Source: Psychrobacillus sp044762855
GTDB lineage: Bacteria; Bacillota; Bacilli; Bacillales_A; Planococcaceae
Direction: 5' to 3'
Assembly: GCF_044762855.1 (NCBI RefSeq)
Contig: NZ_JBIWFB010000002.1
Span: 1-64,000 of the forward strand
DNA: 64,000 nt
The position numbers and the translations under genes were made by a program. Under the pieces are notes generated by a model. That model had not been told where the DNA came from and did no database searches. It worked only from the letters and a program-made list of their open reading frames with translations. Positions 32,271-42,146 of the stretch are shown piece by piece (positions within the stretch are counted from its first letter, which is position 1; the number at the start of each line of letters is the position of its first letter).

Positions 32271-33599
32271 ATGGAAGTATTAAGTATGATCGGTCTTATA
32301 GGTGGCTTAGCCTTATTAATTGTTTTGACCATGAAAGGCGTAAATATTTTAATGGCTGGTCCAATATCGGCATTGTTAGTTGCATTGACGAGCGGGATGC
32401 CATTATTTGCACAATTGGCAGAGGAAGGGGAAGCTAATTTTGTAACTAGTTATATGACAGGGTTTACCGGGTTTATTATGTCCTGGTATTTAATGTTCTT
32501 ACTTGGTGCTGTCTTTGGTAAGGTAATGGAGGATAGCGGTGCAGCAGATTCCGTGTCCAAATGGATTGTCGATAGATTAGGAATGAAGTATGCAGTACTT
32601 GCTATTGTTATCGCCTGTGCAATTCTTACATATGGAGGCGTAAGTCTGTTCGTAGTTGCGTTCTCTGTATATCCAATGGCAATATCATTGTTTAAGCAAG
32701 CAGATTTACCACGTCGTTTTATTCCAGCAACGTTAGCATTAGGTTCCGTAACATTTACGATGACATCTGCAGGATCTCCTGAAATCCAAAACTGGATTCC
32801 AATTGAGTTTTTAGGAACCAATGCATATGCAGGATGGGAAGTAAGTATTATCGTAGCTGCGTTTATGGCGATTTTTGGATATTGGTGGTTGAGCCGTATT
32901 ATTAAGAAAGCGGTAAATAAAGGAGAAAGATTTGTAGACCGTGAATCGGATCCGACATTTGACACGAAAAGAAGTTTACCAAATCCTTTCTTAGCAATGC
33001 TTCCTTTAGTAGTTGTATTAGCGATCTCATTTATTTTCCATGATAAACTAGCGCAATCCGCATTAATTATCGCCTTGCTTGGTGGAGTAATCGCAACTTA
33101 TATTGTTGGAAGAAAGTATTCAAAAAATTTCTGGGAAGCCTTTTCAGCTGGGACTGTGGGTGCTCTTATTGCAATCGGTAATACAGCTGCAGTTGTTGGT
33201 TTCGGAGGAGTTGCAAAAAATGTTCCTGCATTTACAACTGCAGTGGAGGCAATGACAAACATTCCTGGATCGCCGTTAATTGGAGCTGCTATTGCAGTAT
33301 CTGTAATTGCTGGTATGACGGGCTCATCATCTGGTGGACAATCAATCGCTTTACCATTATTAGCGCCACATTATATGGATATGGGTGTTAATGCAGAAGC
33401 TTTGCACAGGGTAGTCGCTATTTCTTCTGGTGCACTAGATTCACTTCCGCATAATGGATATGTCGTTACTACGATTCAATCAATCTGTGGAGAAAAGCAT
33501 AGTGCTGCCTATTGGGCAGTAGGAGCAACAACTGTAGTAGTACCTGTACTAGGAACAGCTATAGCAATTATATTATTTTCACTTGGTTTAGGTATCTAA
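32271..33599 (+). CDS. GntP-family permease, probably for D-3-hydroxybutyrate
   Basis: 442-residue, 12-14-span permease of the gluconate/GntP family. Conserved stretches include TYGGVSLFVVAF, TSAGSPEIQNW and the C-terminal GSSSGGQSIALPLL and SGALDSLPHNG motifs. In B. subtilis the homologous yxjC lies with scoA, scoB and the dehydrogenase yxjF, the same gene set as here, so 3-hydroxybutyrate or acetoacetate uptake is the best guess. ATG 32271 follows a GGGGG-rich site. Confidence 0.88.
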   Translation: MEVLSMIGLIGGLALLIVLTMKGVNILMAGPISALLVALTSGMPLFAQLAEEGEANFVTSYMTGFTGFIMSWYLMFLLGAVFGKVMEDSGAADSVSKWIVDRLGMKYAVLAIVIACAILTYGGVSLFVVAFSVYPMAISLFKQADLPRRFIPATLALGSVTFTMTSAGSPEIQNWIPIEFLGTNAYAGWEVSIIVAAFMAIFGYWWLSRIIKKAVNKGERFVDRESDPTFDTKRSLPNPFLAMLPLVVVLAISFIFHDKLAQSALIIALLGGVIATYIVGRKYSKNFWEAFSAGTVGALIAIGNTAAVVGFGGVAKNVPAFTTAVEAMTNIPGSPLIGAAIAVSVIAGMTGSSSGGQSIALPLLAPHYMDMGVNAEALHRVVAISSGALDSLPHNGYVVTTIQSICGEKHSAAYWAVGATTVVVPVLGTAIAIILFSLGLGI

Positions 33600-33645
33600 A
33601 TTTTTCTCTAGCGATAATAACTACTGAATTTTGGGGGTAATACGG

Positions 33646-34413
33646 ATGGTGAAAGATAGAGTACTCCTCATTACTGGAGCAGCACAAGGAATAGGATTTG
33701 AGATAGCGCGCGAATTTTATGAAGCAGGTGCAAGAGTAGTATTAACAGATATAAATGAAGAAAAAGTGAAAGAAGCTGCATTATCACTTGGAGAAGATGT
33801 TCTTAGCATCAGGTGTGATGTCACAAATGAAGCGGAAATTATACACTCTATTAATAGAGTGGTAGAAGAGTTTGGCCGTATTGATATATTGATCAATAAT
33901 GCTGGAATGCAGCATGTTGCGATGCTAGAAGAGTTCCCGACTGAACGCTTTGAACTATTAATAAAAATAATGCTAACAGCTCCGTTTATAGCAACTAAAC
34001 ATGTTCTTCCACATATGCGGAAGAACGGATTCGGTAGAATTATTAATATGGCTTCTATTAATGGTTTGGTTGGTTTTGCTGGTAAAGCTGCTTATAACTC
34101 AGCTAAACATGGCGTAATAGGACTTACAAAGGTTGCAGCTCTAGAAACAGCCACAGATGGAATTACAGTGAATGCTGTTTGCCCAGGATATGCAGACACC
34201 CTACTTGTTCGAAATCAATTTGAGGATTTAGCGAAAGTCCGGAATGTTCCGGTTGAATCAGTTTTAGAAGAAGTGTTGTATCCTTTAGTTCCACAGAAAC
34301 GATTGTTAAGTGTAAAGGAAATTGCTGATTTGACATTGTTTCTAGCTAGTGATGCTGCTAAAGGAATGACTGGGCAAGCGGTAATTTTAGACGGTGGTTA
34401 CACAAGTCAATAA
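33646..34413 (+). CDS. 3-hydroxybutyrate dehydrogenase (SDR family)
   Basis: Oxidises D-3-hydroxybutyrate to acetoacetate with NAD+. The 255-residue short-chain dehydrogenase shows TGAAQGIG, NNAG, catalytic Ser in MASINGLVG and YNSAK. The long insert with VRNQFEDLAKVRNVPVESVLEEVLYPLVPQKR before the end is typical of 3-hydroxybutyrate dehydrogenases. ATG 33646 is chosen; TTG 33631 is in frame but lacks a site. It follows gntP and precedes a hairpin. Confidence 0.9.
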   Translation: MVKDRVLLITGAAQGIGFEIAREFYEAGARVVLTDINEEKVKEAALSLGEDVLSIRCDVTNEAEIIHSINRVVEEFGRIDILINNAGMQHVAMLEEFPTERFELLIKIMLTAPFIATKHVLPHMRKNGFGRIINMASINGLVGFAGKAAYNSAKHGVIGLTKVAALETATDGITVNAVCPGYADTLLVRNQFEDLAKVRNVPVESVLEEVLYPLVPQKRLLSVKEIADLTLFLASDAAKGMTGQAVILDGGYTSQ

Positions 34414-34428
34414 AGTGAAACTTCGATT

Positions 34429-34453
34429 AGCAGGGGTATTTTTTTCCCCTGCT
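34429..34453 (+). terminator. Hairpin after the 3-hydroxybutyrate dehydrogenase
   Basis: AGCAGGGG...CCCCTGCT with a T-rich loop and little T-run afterwards; a weak terminator or attenuator. The remaining 34454-34708 holds no gene that I can support and probably carries the scoA promoter. Confidence 0.5.
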
Positions 34454-34708
34454 GATTGTTAGTTTAGGCCGATACGCTGTTGCGTACTCAGTCTGCGATC
34501 CATTTCATAGGGCGTATGCCAGCACTTATCTTCTCGTTAATTCGAGGTGAATTTCATTACTTATATAATCGGGGTATATTATTGATATTTTATGTTATGG
34601 TTAAATAATTTATCCCCGAAATAGATTGAGGAAAATAGATTGCTAATTTATCGGATATTTGAGAATATTAGATTGTAGTATCTTTACATAAGAAAGGGGA
34701 ATTGTATC

Positions 34709-35398
34709 ATGAAACCACTTTACAGTTCAGCAAGTGAAGCTGTAGCAAATATTGAAGATGGAATGACGTTAATGGTAGGAGGTTTTGGCCTAGTCGGAAT
34801 TCCTGAACAATTGATATTAGCTTTAGTAGAAAAAGGGGTAAAAGATTTAACGGTTATTTCGAATAACTGTGGAGTAGACGAATGGGGTCTAGGACTTCTA
34901 TTAAAAAATAAACAAATTAAGAAAATGATAGGCTCATATGTAGGAGAAAATAAAGAATTTGAACGTCAAGTGCTATCTGGAGAAATAGAAGTAGAGCTGA
35001 CACCTCAAGGGACGCTAGCAGAAAAAATTCGTGCAGGCGGAGCAGGTATTCCAGCATTCTTTACGCCAGCGGGTGTTGGTACAGTTGTGGCGGAAGGAAA
35101 AGAAGTGCGCGTTTATGATGGCAAGGAGTATGTATTAGAAGAATCTCTTCGTGCGGATTTTGCTTTGATTCGTGCAGCAAAAGCAGATAAATTTGGTAAC
35201 TTAATCTATAACAAAACAGCTCAAAACTTCAATCCCATGATGGCAGCAGCTGGAAAAATTACGATAGCAGAAGTAGAAGAAATTGTAGAAACAGGCGACT
35301 TAGATCCAGCACAAATACATACACCAAGTATTTATGTACAAGGATTATTCCAAGCGGCACAAGAAAAAAGAATCGAACGTCTAACGACACGTTCATAA
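34709..35398 (+). CDS. scoA: Succinyl-CoA:3-oxoacid (acetoacetate) CoA-transferase subunit A
   Basis: Alpha subunit of family I CoA-transferase, 229 residues. Characteristic GGFGLVGIPEQLI (near residue 25), SNNCGVDEWGLG and GGAGIPAFFTPAGVGT are present. With subunit B it transfers CoA from succinyl-CoA to acetoacetate, completing 3-hydroxybutyrate breakdown. ATG follows AAAGGGG; 13 nt separate it from scoB. Confidence 0.94.
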   Translation: MKPLYSSASEAVANIEDGMTLMVGGFGLVGIPEQLILALVEKGVKDLTVISNNCGVDEWGLGLLLKNKQIKKMIGSYVGENKEFERQVLSGEIEVELTPQGTLAEKIRAGGAGIPAFFTPAGVGTVVAEGKEVRVYDGKEYVLEESLRADFALIRAAKADKFGNLIYNKTAQNFNPMMAAAGKITIAEVEEIVETGDLDPAQIHTPSIYVQGLFQAAQEKRIERLTTRS

Positions 35399-35411
35399 GG
35401 AGGAGACTAAG

Positions 35412-36065
35412 TTGAATACACGTGAGCAAATCGCGAGAAGAGCAGAAAAAGAAATCGAACATGGTAACTACGTCAATTTAGGGATTGGAATTCCAACATT
35501 AGTGGCGAACTTCATCTCTCCAGATAAGACAGTCGTTTTACAATCGGAAAATGGATTGCTAGGTATCGGACCTTACCCGACTGAACAGGAAGTGGACCCA
35601 GATCTTATTAATGCAGGAAAAGAAACGGTAACGACAATTCCGGGATCTTCCTTTTTCACAAGCGCTGAATCATTTGCGATGATTCGCGGTGGACATGTCG
35701 ATGTAGCGATTTTAGGAGCAATGGAAGTTTCCGAAAAAGGTGATTTAGCGAACTGGATGATTCCAGGAAAAATGATTAAAGGTATGGGCGGTGCCATGGA
35801 TTTAGTACATGGTGCTAAAAAAATCATCGTTATTATGGACCATTGTGCAAAAGACGGTTCTGCAAAAATTAAAAAAGAATGTGAATTACCGTTAACAGGT
35901 AAAGCAGTCGTGAATAAAATAATAACAGAACGGGCAATGATAGAAGTAACTTCAGATGGTCTTGAGTTGAAAGAGGTATTTGAAGGGTATACGATTCAAG
36001 ATATTATAGATGCAACGGAAGCAACGCTAATTGTTAAAGATGTAAAAGAGAATGTTGCGATATAA
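35412..36065 (+). CDS. scoB: Succinyl-CoA:3-oxoacid CoA-transferase subunit B
   Basis: Beta subunit, 217 residues, carrying the catalytic glutamate in QSENGLLGIGP (near residue 49) that forms the glutamyl-CoA thioester. Other family motifs: NLGIGIPT and the RGGHVDVAILGAMEV block. TTG 35412 follows AAGGAGGAG. It forms an operon with scoA. The leuS T-box begins shortly after. Confidence 0.94.
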   Translation: MNTREQIARRAEKEIEHGNYVNLGIGIPTLVANFISPDKTVVLQSENGLLGIGPYPTEQEVDPDLINAGKETVTTIPGSSFFTSAESFAMIRGGHVDVAILGAMEVSEKGDLANWMIPGKMIKGMGGAMDLVHGAKKIIVIMDHCAKDGSAKIKKECELPLTGKAVVNKIITERAMIEVTSDGLELKEVFEGYTIQDIIDATEATLIVKDVKENVAI

Positions 36066-36094
36066 GTACAGCTTGTATTTTAGATCGAAATCCA

Positions 36095-36347
36095 TTAGAA
36101 TAAATGCTAATAGAAGTGACTGTGAGAAGGATTAGTAAATAATCGTCGTTTCCAAAGAGAGCTAACGGTTGGTGGAAGTTAGCGTAACGAATTATTGAAC
36201 TCGCCTTTGAGTCTGTGTAAGTGAAATTTAGTAGCTTATACCGTTATCCGCGTTAAGGAAACAAGTTGAGTGGATTTCCACTAATTTGGGTGGTACCGCG
36301 TGAGTATATACTCTCGTCCCTTAGTTTTTTAAGGGACGAGTTTTTTT
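36095..36347 (+). promoter_or_regulatory. T-box leader (Leu) of leuS
   Basis: Contains the distal Stem I loop GGTTGGTGG, a specifier in TTGAACTCGCC whose codon CTC (36200-36202) means leucine, and the T-box proper TGGGTGGTACCGCG at about 36288-36301. The terminator CTCGTCCCTT...AAGGGACGAG plus T-run is at 36313-36347. Uncharged tRNA-Leu would allow readthrough into leuS. The 5' boundary is approximate. Confidence 0.93.
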
Positions 36348-36365
36348 ATTGGAGGAGGAAACTAA

Positions 36366-38777
36366 ATGAGCTTTAATCATGAAGCAATCGAAAAAAAATG
36401 GCAAAAGTATTGGAAAGAAAACAAGACGTATAAAATGGTGGACGATCCTTCGAAACCTAAATTTTATGCATTAGATATGTTCCCATATCCTTCAGGTGTT
36501 GGACTTCATGTAGGTCATCCGCTTGGGTATATTGCAACGGATATATTAAGTGCATTTAAACGTAAACAAGGCTATAACGTGCTTCATCCAATGGGGTGGG
36601 ATGCTTTTGGACTTCCTGCAGAGCAATACGCCATTGATACAGGTAACGATCCAGCAGAATTCACTGCTAAGAATATCGCTACATTTAAACGCCAAATGAA
36701 TGACCTTGGTTTTTCATATGATTGGGATCGAGAAGTAAATACAACGGATCCATCTTATTACAAATGGACACAATGGATTTTCATCCAACTATACAAAAAA
36801 GGATTGGCTTATGTAGATGAAGTGCCAGTTAACTGGTGTCCTGCATTAGGTACAGTTCTTGCAAATGAAGAAGTAATCGATGGACTATCAGAGCGTGGAG
36901 GACATCCAGTAGAACGACGTCCGATGCGTCAATGGGTTCTTCGTATTACTGCTTATGCAGATAGACTTTTGGAAGATTTGGATGAACTAGATTGGCCGGA
37001 AAGTTTGAAAGAAATGCAACGTAACTGGATTGGACGTTCAGAAGGTGCAGAGCTTACATTTGAAATCGATGGCACAAATGAATCGTTCCGTGCATTTACT
37101 ACACGTCCTGACACGATTTTCGGTGCAACATATGCAGTGCTTGCTCCAGAACATAAATTAGTTGAAAAAATAACTACGGCTGAGCAATCAGAAGCAGTGC
37201 AAGCATATCAAGATCAAGTAAAGCTAAAAAGTGATTTAGAGCGTACAGATCTTGCCAAACATAAAACAGGGGTATTCACTGGTGCTTATGCAATCAATCC
37301 TGTGAGTGGCGAGAAAATGCCGATTTGGATCGCCGATTATGTATTAGCAACATACGGAACAGGTGCTATTATGGCGGTTCCAGCGCATGATGAGCGCGAT
37401 TATGAGTTTGCTAAGCAATTTGATTTGCCGATTGTAGAAGTAGTCGCTGGTGGAAATGTCGAAGAAGAAGCTTATACAGAAGACGGAACACTTGTGAATT
37501 CAGATTTCTTAAATGGTTTGAACAAACAACAAGCAATTGCTAAAGCAATTGAATGGTTTGAAGCGAATGGTAAAGGCGAAAAGAAAATTACGTATCGTTT
37601 GCGCGATTGGTTATTTAGCCGCCAACGTTATTGGGGAGAGCCAATTCCAGTTATCCATTGGGAAGACGGCACTTCAACAACTGTAGACGAGTCTGATTTG
37701 CCACTAATGCTACCTGTAACAACAGATATTAAGCCAAGTGGAACTGGTGAATCACCACTTGCCAATATTACAGAATGGGTAAATGTAGTAGATCCTGTAA
37801 CAGGGAAAAAAGGACGTCGTGAAACAAATACAATGCCACAATGGGCAGGTAGCTGCTGGTACTACTTACGCTACATCGATCCAAACAATGATGAAGCGCT
37901 AATCGATCCAGAACTAGCAAAACGCTGGTTACCAGTCGATATTTATGTAGGTGGAGCAGAGCATGCGGTATTGCATTTATTGTACGCGCGTTTCTGGCAT
38001 AAATTCCTTTATGACATTGGAGTTGTTGCAACGAAAGAGCCATTCCAAAAACTATTTAACCAAGGAATGATTCTAGGTGAAAATAATGAGAAAATGTCTA
38101 AGTCAAAAGGGAATGTAGTAAACCCAGATGATATCGTAAAATCACACGGTGCCGATTCCCTTCGTCTATACGAAATGTTTATGGGACCACTAGATTCTTC
38201 CAAAGCATGGTCAACGAATGGACTAGATGGTTCAAGAAGATTCTTAGACCGTATTTGGCGTTTGTTTGTCAATGAAAATGGAAAACTAAGCGAAAAAGTA
38301 ACCGAAACATCCTCTGCAAATATGGAGAAAGTGTACCACCAAACAGTTAAAAAAGTAACGGAAGACTACGAATCCATGCATTATAATACAGCTATCTCAC
38401 AAATGATGGTATTTATCAATGAAGGATATAAAGCAGAAAGCATTTCGAAAGAGTACGTTGAAGGATTTGTGAAACTAATTTCTCCAATTGTTCCACATAT
38501 CGCAGAAGAGCTTTGGAGCATTTTAGGACATGAAGATACAATTACGTATGCAGCGTGGCCAACGTTTGACGCATCCAAATTAGAAGACAATGAAGTGGAA
38601 ATTCCTGTTCAAATTAAAGGAAAAGTACGTGCAAAACTCCTTGTTGCAAAAGATGCAACAAAAGAAGAGCTGGAAGCATCAGCATTAGCTTCCGAACAAG
38701 TGCAACAATGGCTAGAAGGGCAAGAAGTGAAAAAAATCATTGCCATTCCTGGTAAAATGGTGAACATCGTTATCTAA
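36366..38777 (+). CDS. leuS: Leucyl-tRNA synthetase
   Basis: Class I synthetase charging tRNA-Leu. The 803-residue protein has the HIGH motif as PYPSGVGLHVGHPLGY (near residue 40), the CP1 editing domain with TTRPDTIFGATY, and KMSKS in ENNEKMSKSKGN (near residue 575). ATG follows GGAGGAGG. Controlled by the Leu T-box immediately upstream. Confidence 0.98.
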   Translation: MSFNHEAIEKKWQKYWKENKTYKMVDDPSKPKFYALDMFPYPSGVGLHVGHPLGYIATDILSAFKRKQGYNVLHPMGWDAFGLPAEQYAIDTGNDPAEFTAKNIATFKRQMNDLGFSYDWDREVNTTDPSYYKWTQWIFIQLYKKGLAYVDEVPVNWCPALGTVLANEEVIDGLSERGGHPVERRPMRQWVLRITAYADRLLEDLDELDWPESLKEMQRNWIGRSEGAELTFEIDGTNESFRAFTTRPDTIFGATYAVLAPEHKLVEKITTAEQSEAVQAYQDQVKLKSDLERTDLAKHKTGVFTGAYAINPVSGEKMPIWIADYVLATYGTGAIMAVPAHDERDYEFAKQFDLPIVEVVAGGNVEEEAYTEDGTLVNSDFLNGLNKQQAIAKAIEWFEANGKGEKKITYRLRDWLFSRQRYWGEPIPVIHWEDGTSTTVDESDLPLMLPVTTDIKPSGTGESPLANITEWVNVVDPVTGKKGRRETNTMPQWAGSCWYYLRYIDPNNDEALIDPELAKRWLPVDIYVGGAEHAVLHLLYARFWHKFLYDIGVVATKEPFQKLFNQGMILGENNEKMSKSKGNVVNPDDIVKSHGADSLRLYEMFMGPLDSSKAWSTNGLDGSRRFLDRIWRLFVNENGKLSEKVTETSSANMEKVYHQTVKKVTEDYESMHYNTAISQMMVFINEGYKAESISKEYVEGFVKLISPIVPHIAEELWSILGHEDTITYAAWPTFDASKLEDNEVEIPVQIKGKVRAKLLVAKDATKEELEASALASEQVQQWLEGQEVKKIIAIPGKMVNIVI

Positions 38778-38782
38778 TAATC

Positions 38783-38824
38783 AAAAAAGCTGCTTATTTC
38801 TTTCGGGAGATAAGTAGTTTTTTA
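38783..38824 (+). terminator. Terminator of leuS
   Basis: Hairpin AAAAAGCTGCTTATTTC...GAGATAAGTAGTTTTTT with minor mismatches and T-run. Confidence 0.75.
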
Positions 38825-38916
38825 CTTTTTTTGGATATTCCAACTAAATCTAAAAAAATTCTAACTAAACTCCCCAAAATTCCAAATAACTCAATTCTTC
38901 TCCTTTTGAACACGAT

Positions 38917-38945
38917 AAAAGCTCCTAGAAAGACTCTAGGAGCTT
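38917..38945 (-). terminator. Terminator of trpEG
   Basis: On the minus strand, AGCTCCTAGA...TCTAGGAGCT followed by TTTTAT, just downstream of trpG. Confidence 0.8.
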
Positions 38946-38959
38946 GTGATTATATAGCT

Positions 38960-39532
38960 TTATGGCAGTATTTCTAGAAATGATTCCATCAACTGGTCAC
39001 CTTTCGCGGTACCAATCGATTCCGGATGAAATTGAAGCCCAAATAATGGGTAGTCTCGATGCTTAATCGCCATAATTTCATTGTCATCTCGCGACCTTGC
39101 GAGTACTACTAGTTTTTCATGTAATGTATGTTCATCAATGACGAGCGAGTGATAGCGCATGACAGAGATTGGCTCTGTGAAAGCTTCAAAAATCAATGAC
39201 TGAGTATGTTGGATTTTTGAAATCTTCCCGTGCATGATCGTTTTCGATTGTATAATATCTGCTCCAAACGCGGCTCCGATCGATTGATGTCCAAGACAAA
39301 TTCCTAGAATAGGATATTTTTGATGTAGCTTCTGGATAACTTCGACTGAAATTCCCGCTTCGGCTGGAGTACCAGGGCCAGGAGAAATAATAATGGCTTC
39401 TGGATTTAACTGTTGAATTTCTTCAATTGTGATAGCATCATTTCGCACAACTTGCACATCTTTCCCAAGATTACTTACTTGCTGAAATAAGTTATAGGTA
39501 AAAGAATCATAATTATCGATCAATAAAATCAT
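38960..39532 (-). CDS. trpG: Anthranilate/aminodeoxychorismate synthase glutamine amidotransferase
   Basis: Class I glutamine amidotransferase subunit of 190 residues that supplies ammonia to TrpE (in Bacillales the same protein often serves PabB). Motifs: DNYDSFTYNL, SPGPGTP, nucleophile Cys in GICLGHQS (near residue 78) and the His-Glu pair in QFHPES. It overlaps trpE by 4 nt and is followed by a terminator, so no further trp genes share the transcript. Confidence 0.93.
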   Translation of the reverse strand: MILLIDNYDSFTYNLFQQVSNLGKDVQVVRNDAITIEEIQQLNPEAIIISPGPGTPAEAGISVEVIQKLHQKYPILGICLGHQSIGAAFGADIIQSKTIMHGKISKIQHTQSLIFEAFTEPISVMRYHSLVIDEHTLHEKLVVLARSRDDNEIMAIKHRDYPLFGLQFHPESIGTAKGDQLMESFLEILP

Positions 39533-40917
39533 CGTTGCACCTCCAAAAGTGCTTTCGCTTTATTAATCGTTTCCTCAAATTCACTTTTCGGAACAGAATC
39601 ATGAACAATACCGGCACCAGCTTGCACATATGCTTGATTATCTTTCACTACCATCGTACGTATAGCAAGTGCCAAATCCATATTACCAGTGACAGAAATA
39701 TAACCAACAGCCCCAGCGTATACTCCACGTTTTGTAGTTTCCAGCTCATTAATAATTTGCATCGCGCGAATTTTGGGTGCTCCCGAAACAGTTCCCGCAG
39801 GTAAACAAGCGGTTAATACATCGAGTATATGCAAGTCTTCCTTTAGTCGGCCAGTTACTTCCGAGACAATATGCATGACGTATTTATAGTATTCAATTGT
39901 CATATACTTTTCGATTTGCACAGAGCCAATTTCCGAAATTCTTCCGATATCATTCCGTCCAAGATCCACAAGCATACGATGCTCGGCAATTTCTTTTTCG
40001 TCATTTAGTAAATCTTTTGCGATTTGGATATCCTCTTCTTTAGTTTTTCCTCGTGGTTTTGTCCCGGCAATCGGATTTGTAGTTACCAAACCATTATTTA
40101 CTTTTACTAAACTTTCTGGTGAAGTGCCAAGAATCGTATATTTTTCAAAATCCATATAAAACATATACGGAGAAGGATTGGACGTTCGAAGCTGGCGGTA
40201 TAGTGCAAAAGGGTTTCCTTCGAAAGGGGAAGAAAAACGTTGTGATAGCACAACTTGAAAAATATCACCTTTTACAATATGTTCTTTTGCTTTTTCAACC
40301 ATCTCTATAAAGGCAGATTCTTCTATCTTTGATTGAAAAGCAAGCTTTATGTCCGTATCTTCTTGAAGCTTGGAATTTTGCATTAAATCGGTATATATTT
40401 TATCAATTGCATCCGACATTTCTTGCTGGGTACGTCCATTTTGGAATAAATCAATTGCAGCAATTGTTACGATTTGCTTTAAATGATCAAAAATAATAAA
40501 TGTATCATAGAACATGAGATGGATATCGGGCATTTCTAATTCATCAGACAACAGTTCACCAATTTTCTCGTGATAAAATGCCGTTTCATAACCAAAATAA
40601 CCAATTGCTCCACCGAAAAATGTAAATTGATAATTCTCTGGATGGATTGGCAACAAATTTTTCAGCTTTTCAATTACAGACGTTGAACCTTTTTCGGTGT
40701 CTCCCTTTGTATACGAAAATGTATACCCCAACTGGTCACCGGTCAATTCTGCAATTGGATTTAGTGCGATAAATGAATAGCGTCCGCTTTCTTCATGCTT
40801 AGCGGATGATTCAAATAGCATTTTCTTTGTTCCATTTAACGAATGATAAATGGAAATAGGGGTCATCATGTCCCCTTGGATTTCTTTCATCTCATAACTT
40901 CTCGTCTCAACTGTCAT
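39529..40917 (-). CDS. trpE: Anthranilate synthase component I
   Basis: Converts chorismate to anthranilate, the first step of tryptophan synthesis. The 462-residue protein has the N-terminal tryptophan-inhibition motif region LFESSAKHEESGRYSF, the chorismate-binding core with GTSPESLV, PIAGTKPRG, the PAGTVSGAPK motif and the C-terminal AGAGIVHDSVP block. The Trp T-box upstream supports TrpE rather than PabB. It is coupled to trpG. Confidence 0.93.
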   Translation of the reverse strand: MTVETRSYEMKEIQGDMMTPISIYHSLNGTKKMLFESSAKHEESGRYSFIALNPIAELTGDQLGYTFSYTKGDTEKGSTSVIEKLKNLLPIHPENYQFTFFGGAIGYFGYETAFYHEKIGELLSDELEMPDIHLMFYDTFIIFDHLKQIVTIAAIDLFQNGRTQQEMSDAIDKIYTDLMQNSKLQEDTDIKLAFQSKIEESAFIEMVEKAKEHIVKGDIFQVVLSQRFSSPFEGNPFALYRQLRTSNPSPYMFYMDFEKYTILGTSPESLVKVNNGLVTTNPIAGTKPRGKTKEEDIQIAKDLLNDEKEIAEHRMLVDLGRNDIGRISEIGSVQIEKYMTIEYYKYVMHIVSEVTGRLKEDLHILDVLTACLPAGTVSGAPKIRAMQIINELETTKRGVYAGAVGYISVTGNMDLALAIRTMVVKDNQAYVQAGAGIVHDSVPKSEFEETINKAKALLEVQR

Positions 40918-40951
40918 TGCTTATCTCTCCTATTCTCTGCTCAACTGAACG

Positions 40952-41200
40952 CAAAAAGGCCCTCCATCTAAAAAGGACGGAGAGCCGTGGTGCCACCTTT
41001 ATTGATTACTTTTGTAATCCACTTATTCGCAAACAAACATTTGCGCGTCTTATAACGTAGACATACGCCAAAACCTACTATTTCTTTCAGTCTTGGAGCT
41101 CAGAAGCCCATTCACTCTATGTCCGCTACTGACTCGCACCAACCGTCAGCTCTCTAAAGCATTCCACAAAGCTACTATTCTTCCTCATTGCTTGTTAATG
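40952..41200 (-). promoter_or_regulatory. T-box leader (Trp) of trpEG
   Basis: Minus strand: Stem I with GGTTGGTGCGAG, a specifier in GTGAATGGGC with codon TGG (41110-41108), and the T-box AAAGGTGGCACCACGG near 40980-40997. The terminator GGCTCTCCGTCC...TGGAGGGCC plus T-run is at about 40952-40985. Uncharged tRNA-Trp would induce trpE. The upstream edge is approximate. The remaining part of the gap to 41386 appears to hold only the divergent promoters. Confidence 0.92.
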
Positions 41201-41386
41201 ACCATTGTAATATAAAAAAATTCAAAATTCAATTTTTATTTTGGTGATTTCGGCTACGCAGGATATGGGTCTGAAATTAGTATTTGTACAGCAATAAACA
41301 AAAAATAAAAATCAATAAAAATATATTGTAAATCGATAAATTGTGTGTTAAATTCAAATGGACAATAAATAAGTGAGGTGCTTTTT

Positions 41387-41863
41387 ATGAAACGAGGATC
41401 AACACTCTTTCTAAAGGTAGTTGTGATTCTTATTGGAATGCCCATTCTTGCATTGGGCATATACGGGGTGTATTGGTTACCTAGTAATCCTGTAAATCCA
41501 GATTATGCTTATATACTATATCCTATATTAATTGGTTTGTATGTAACAGTGATACCGTTTTTTGTTGCATTGTATCAGACTTTTAAACTCTTAAGTTATA
41601 TAGACAAAAACCAAGCATTCTCTGAGTTATCTGTTAAAGCTCTCAAGAAAATCAAATTCTGTGCGCTGACCATTAGTGGGGTGTATGTGGTAATTCTGCC
41701 ATTTGTGTTTCTCGTAGCAGAGTTAGATGATGCACCAGGTCTTGTTATAGTAGGAATGGTTCCTGTTTTTGCTTCACTGGTAATAGCAGTGTTTGCTGCA
41801 GTACTTCAAAAACTTTTAAAAGATGCGATTGATATAAAATCGGAAAATGACTTAATAGTCTGA
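41387..41863 (+). CDS. DUF2975-like membrane protein
   Basis: 158 residues with four hydrophobic spans and a short charged loop (LLSYIDKNQAFSELSVKALKKIK), the layout of DUF2975 proteins. These usually sit directly before a small XRE regulator, as here (10 nt gap). ATG 41387 follows GAGGTG. Biological role unknown; the pairing suggests a regulated membrane stress or toxin-like module, which is speculation. Confidence 0.75.
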   Translation: MKRGSTLFLKVVVILIGMPILALGIYGVYWLPSNPVNPDYAYILYPILIGLYVTVIPFFVALYQTFKLLSYIDKNQAFSELSVKALKKIKFCALTISGVYVVILPFVFLVAELDDAPGLVIVGMVPVFASLVIAVFAAVLQKLLKDAIDIKSENDLIV

Positions 41864-41873
41864 GGTGAAAACG

Positions 41874-42098
41874 ATGGCAATAATAATCAATATTGATGTA
41901 ATGTTGGCTAGAAGAAAAATGAGTGTTACAGAACTTTCAGAGAGAGTTGGAATCACGATGGCAAATCTTTCGATACTGAAAAATGGAAAGGCAAAAGCTA
42001 TTAGGCTATCCACATTAGAAGCGATATGTAAGTCATTAGATTGCCAACCGGGTGATATTCTAGAATATAAAGATGACACAGGAGATGAACTAAAATAG
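41874..42098 (+). CDS. Small XRE-family regulator (YozG-like)
   Basis: 74-residue Cro/CI-type helix-turn-helix covering the whole protein: MLARRKMSVTELSERVGI, then NLSILKNGKAKAIRLSTLEAICKSLDCQPGDILEY. This is the compact YozG-type paired with DUF2975 proteins. ATG 41874 follows GAGGTG. Confidence 0.88.
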   Translation: MAIIINIDVMLARRKMSVTELSERVGITMANLSILKNGKAKAIRLSTLEAICKSLDCQPGDILEYKDDTGDELK

Positions 42099-42146
42099 AG
42101 TGGTACTAGATTAACTGCTAGTAAGGGGAAAAGGACAGGAGTAACA

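Noticed and set aside
32450..32965. 171-codon antisense frame opposite gntP
   Set aside because: Mirror of membrane-protein codons; no independent signals.
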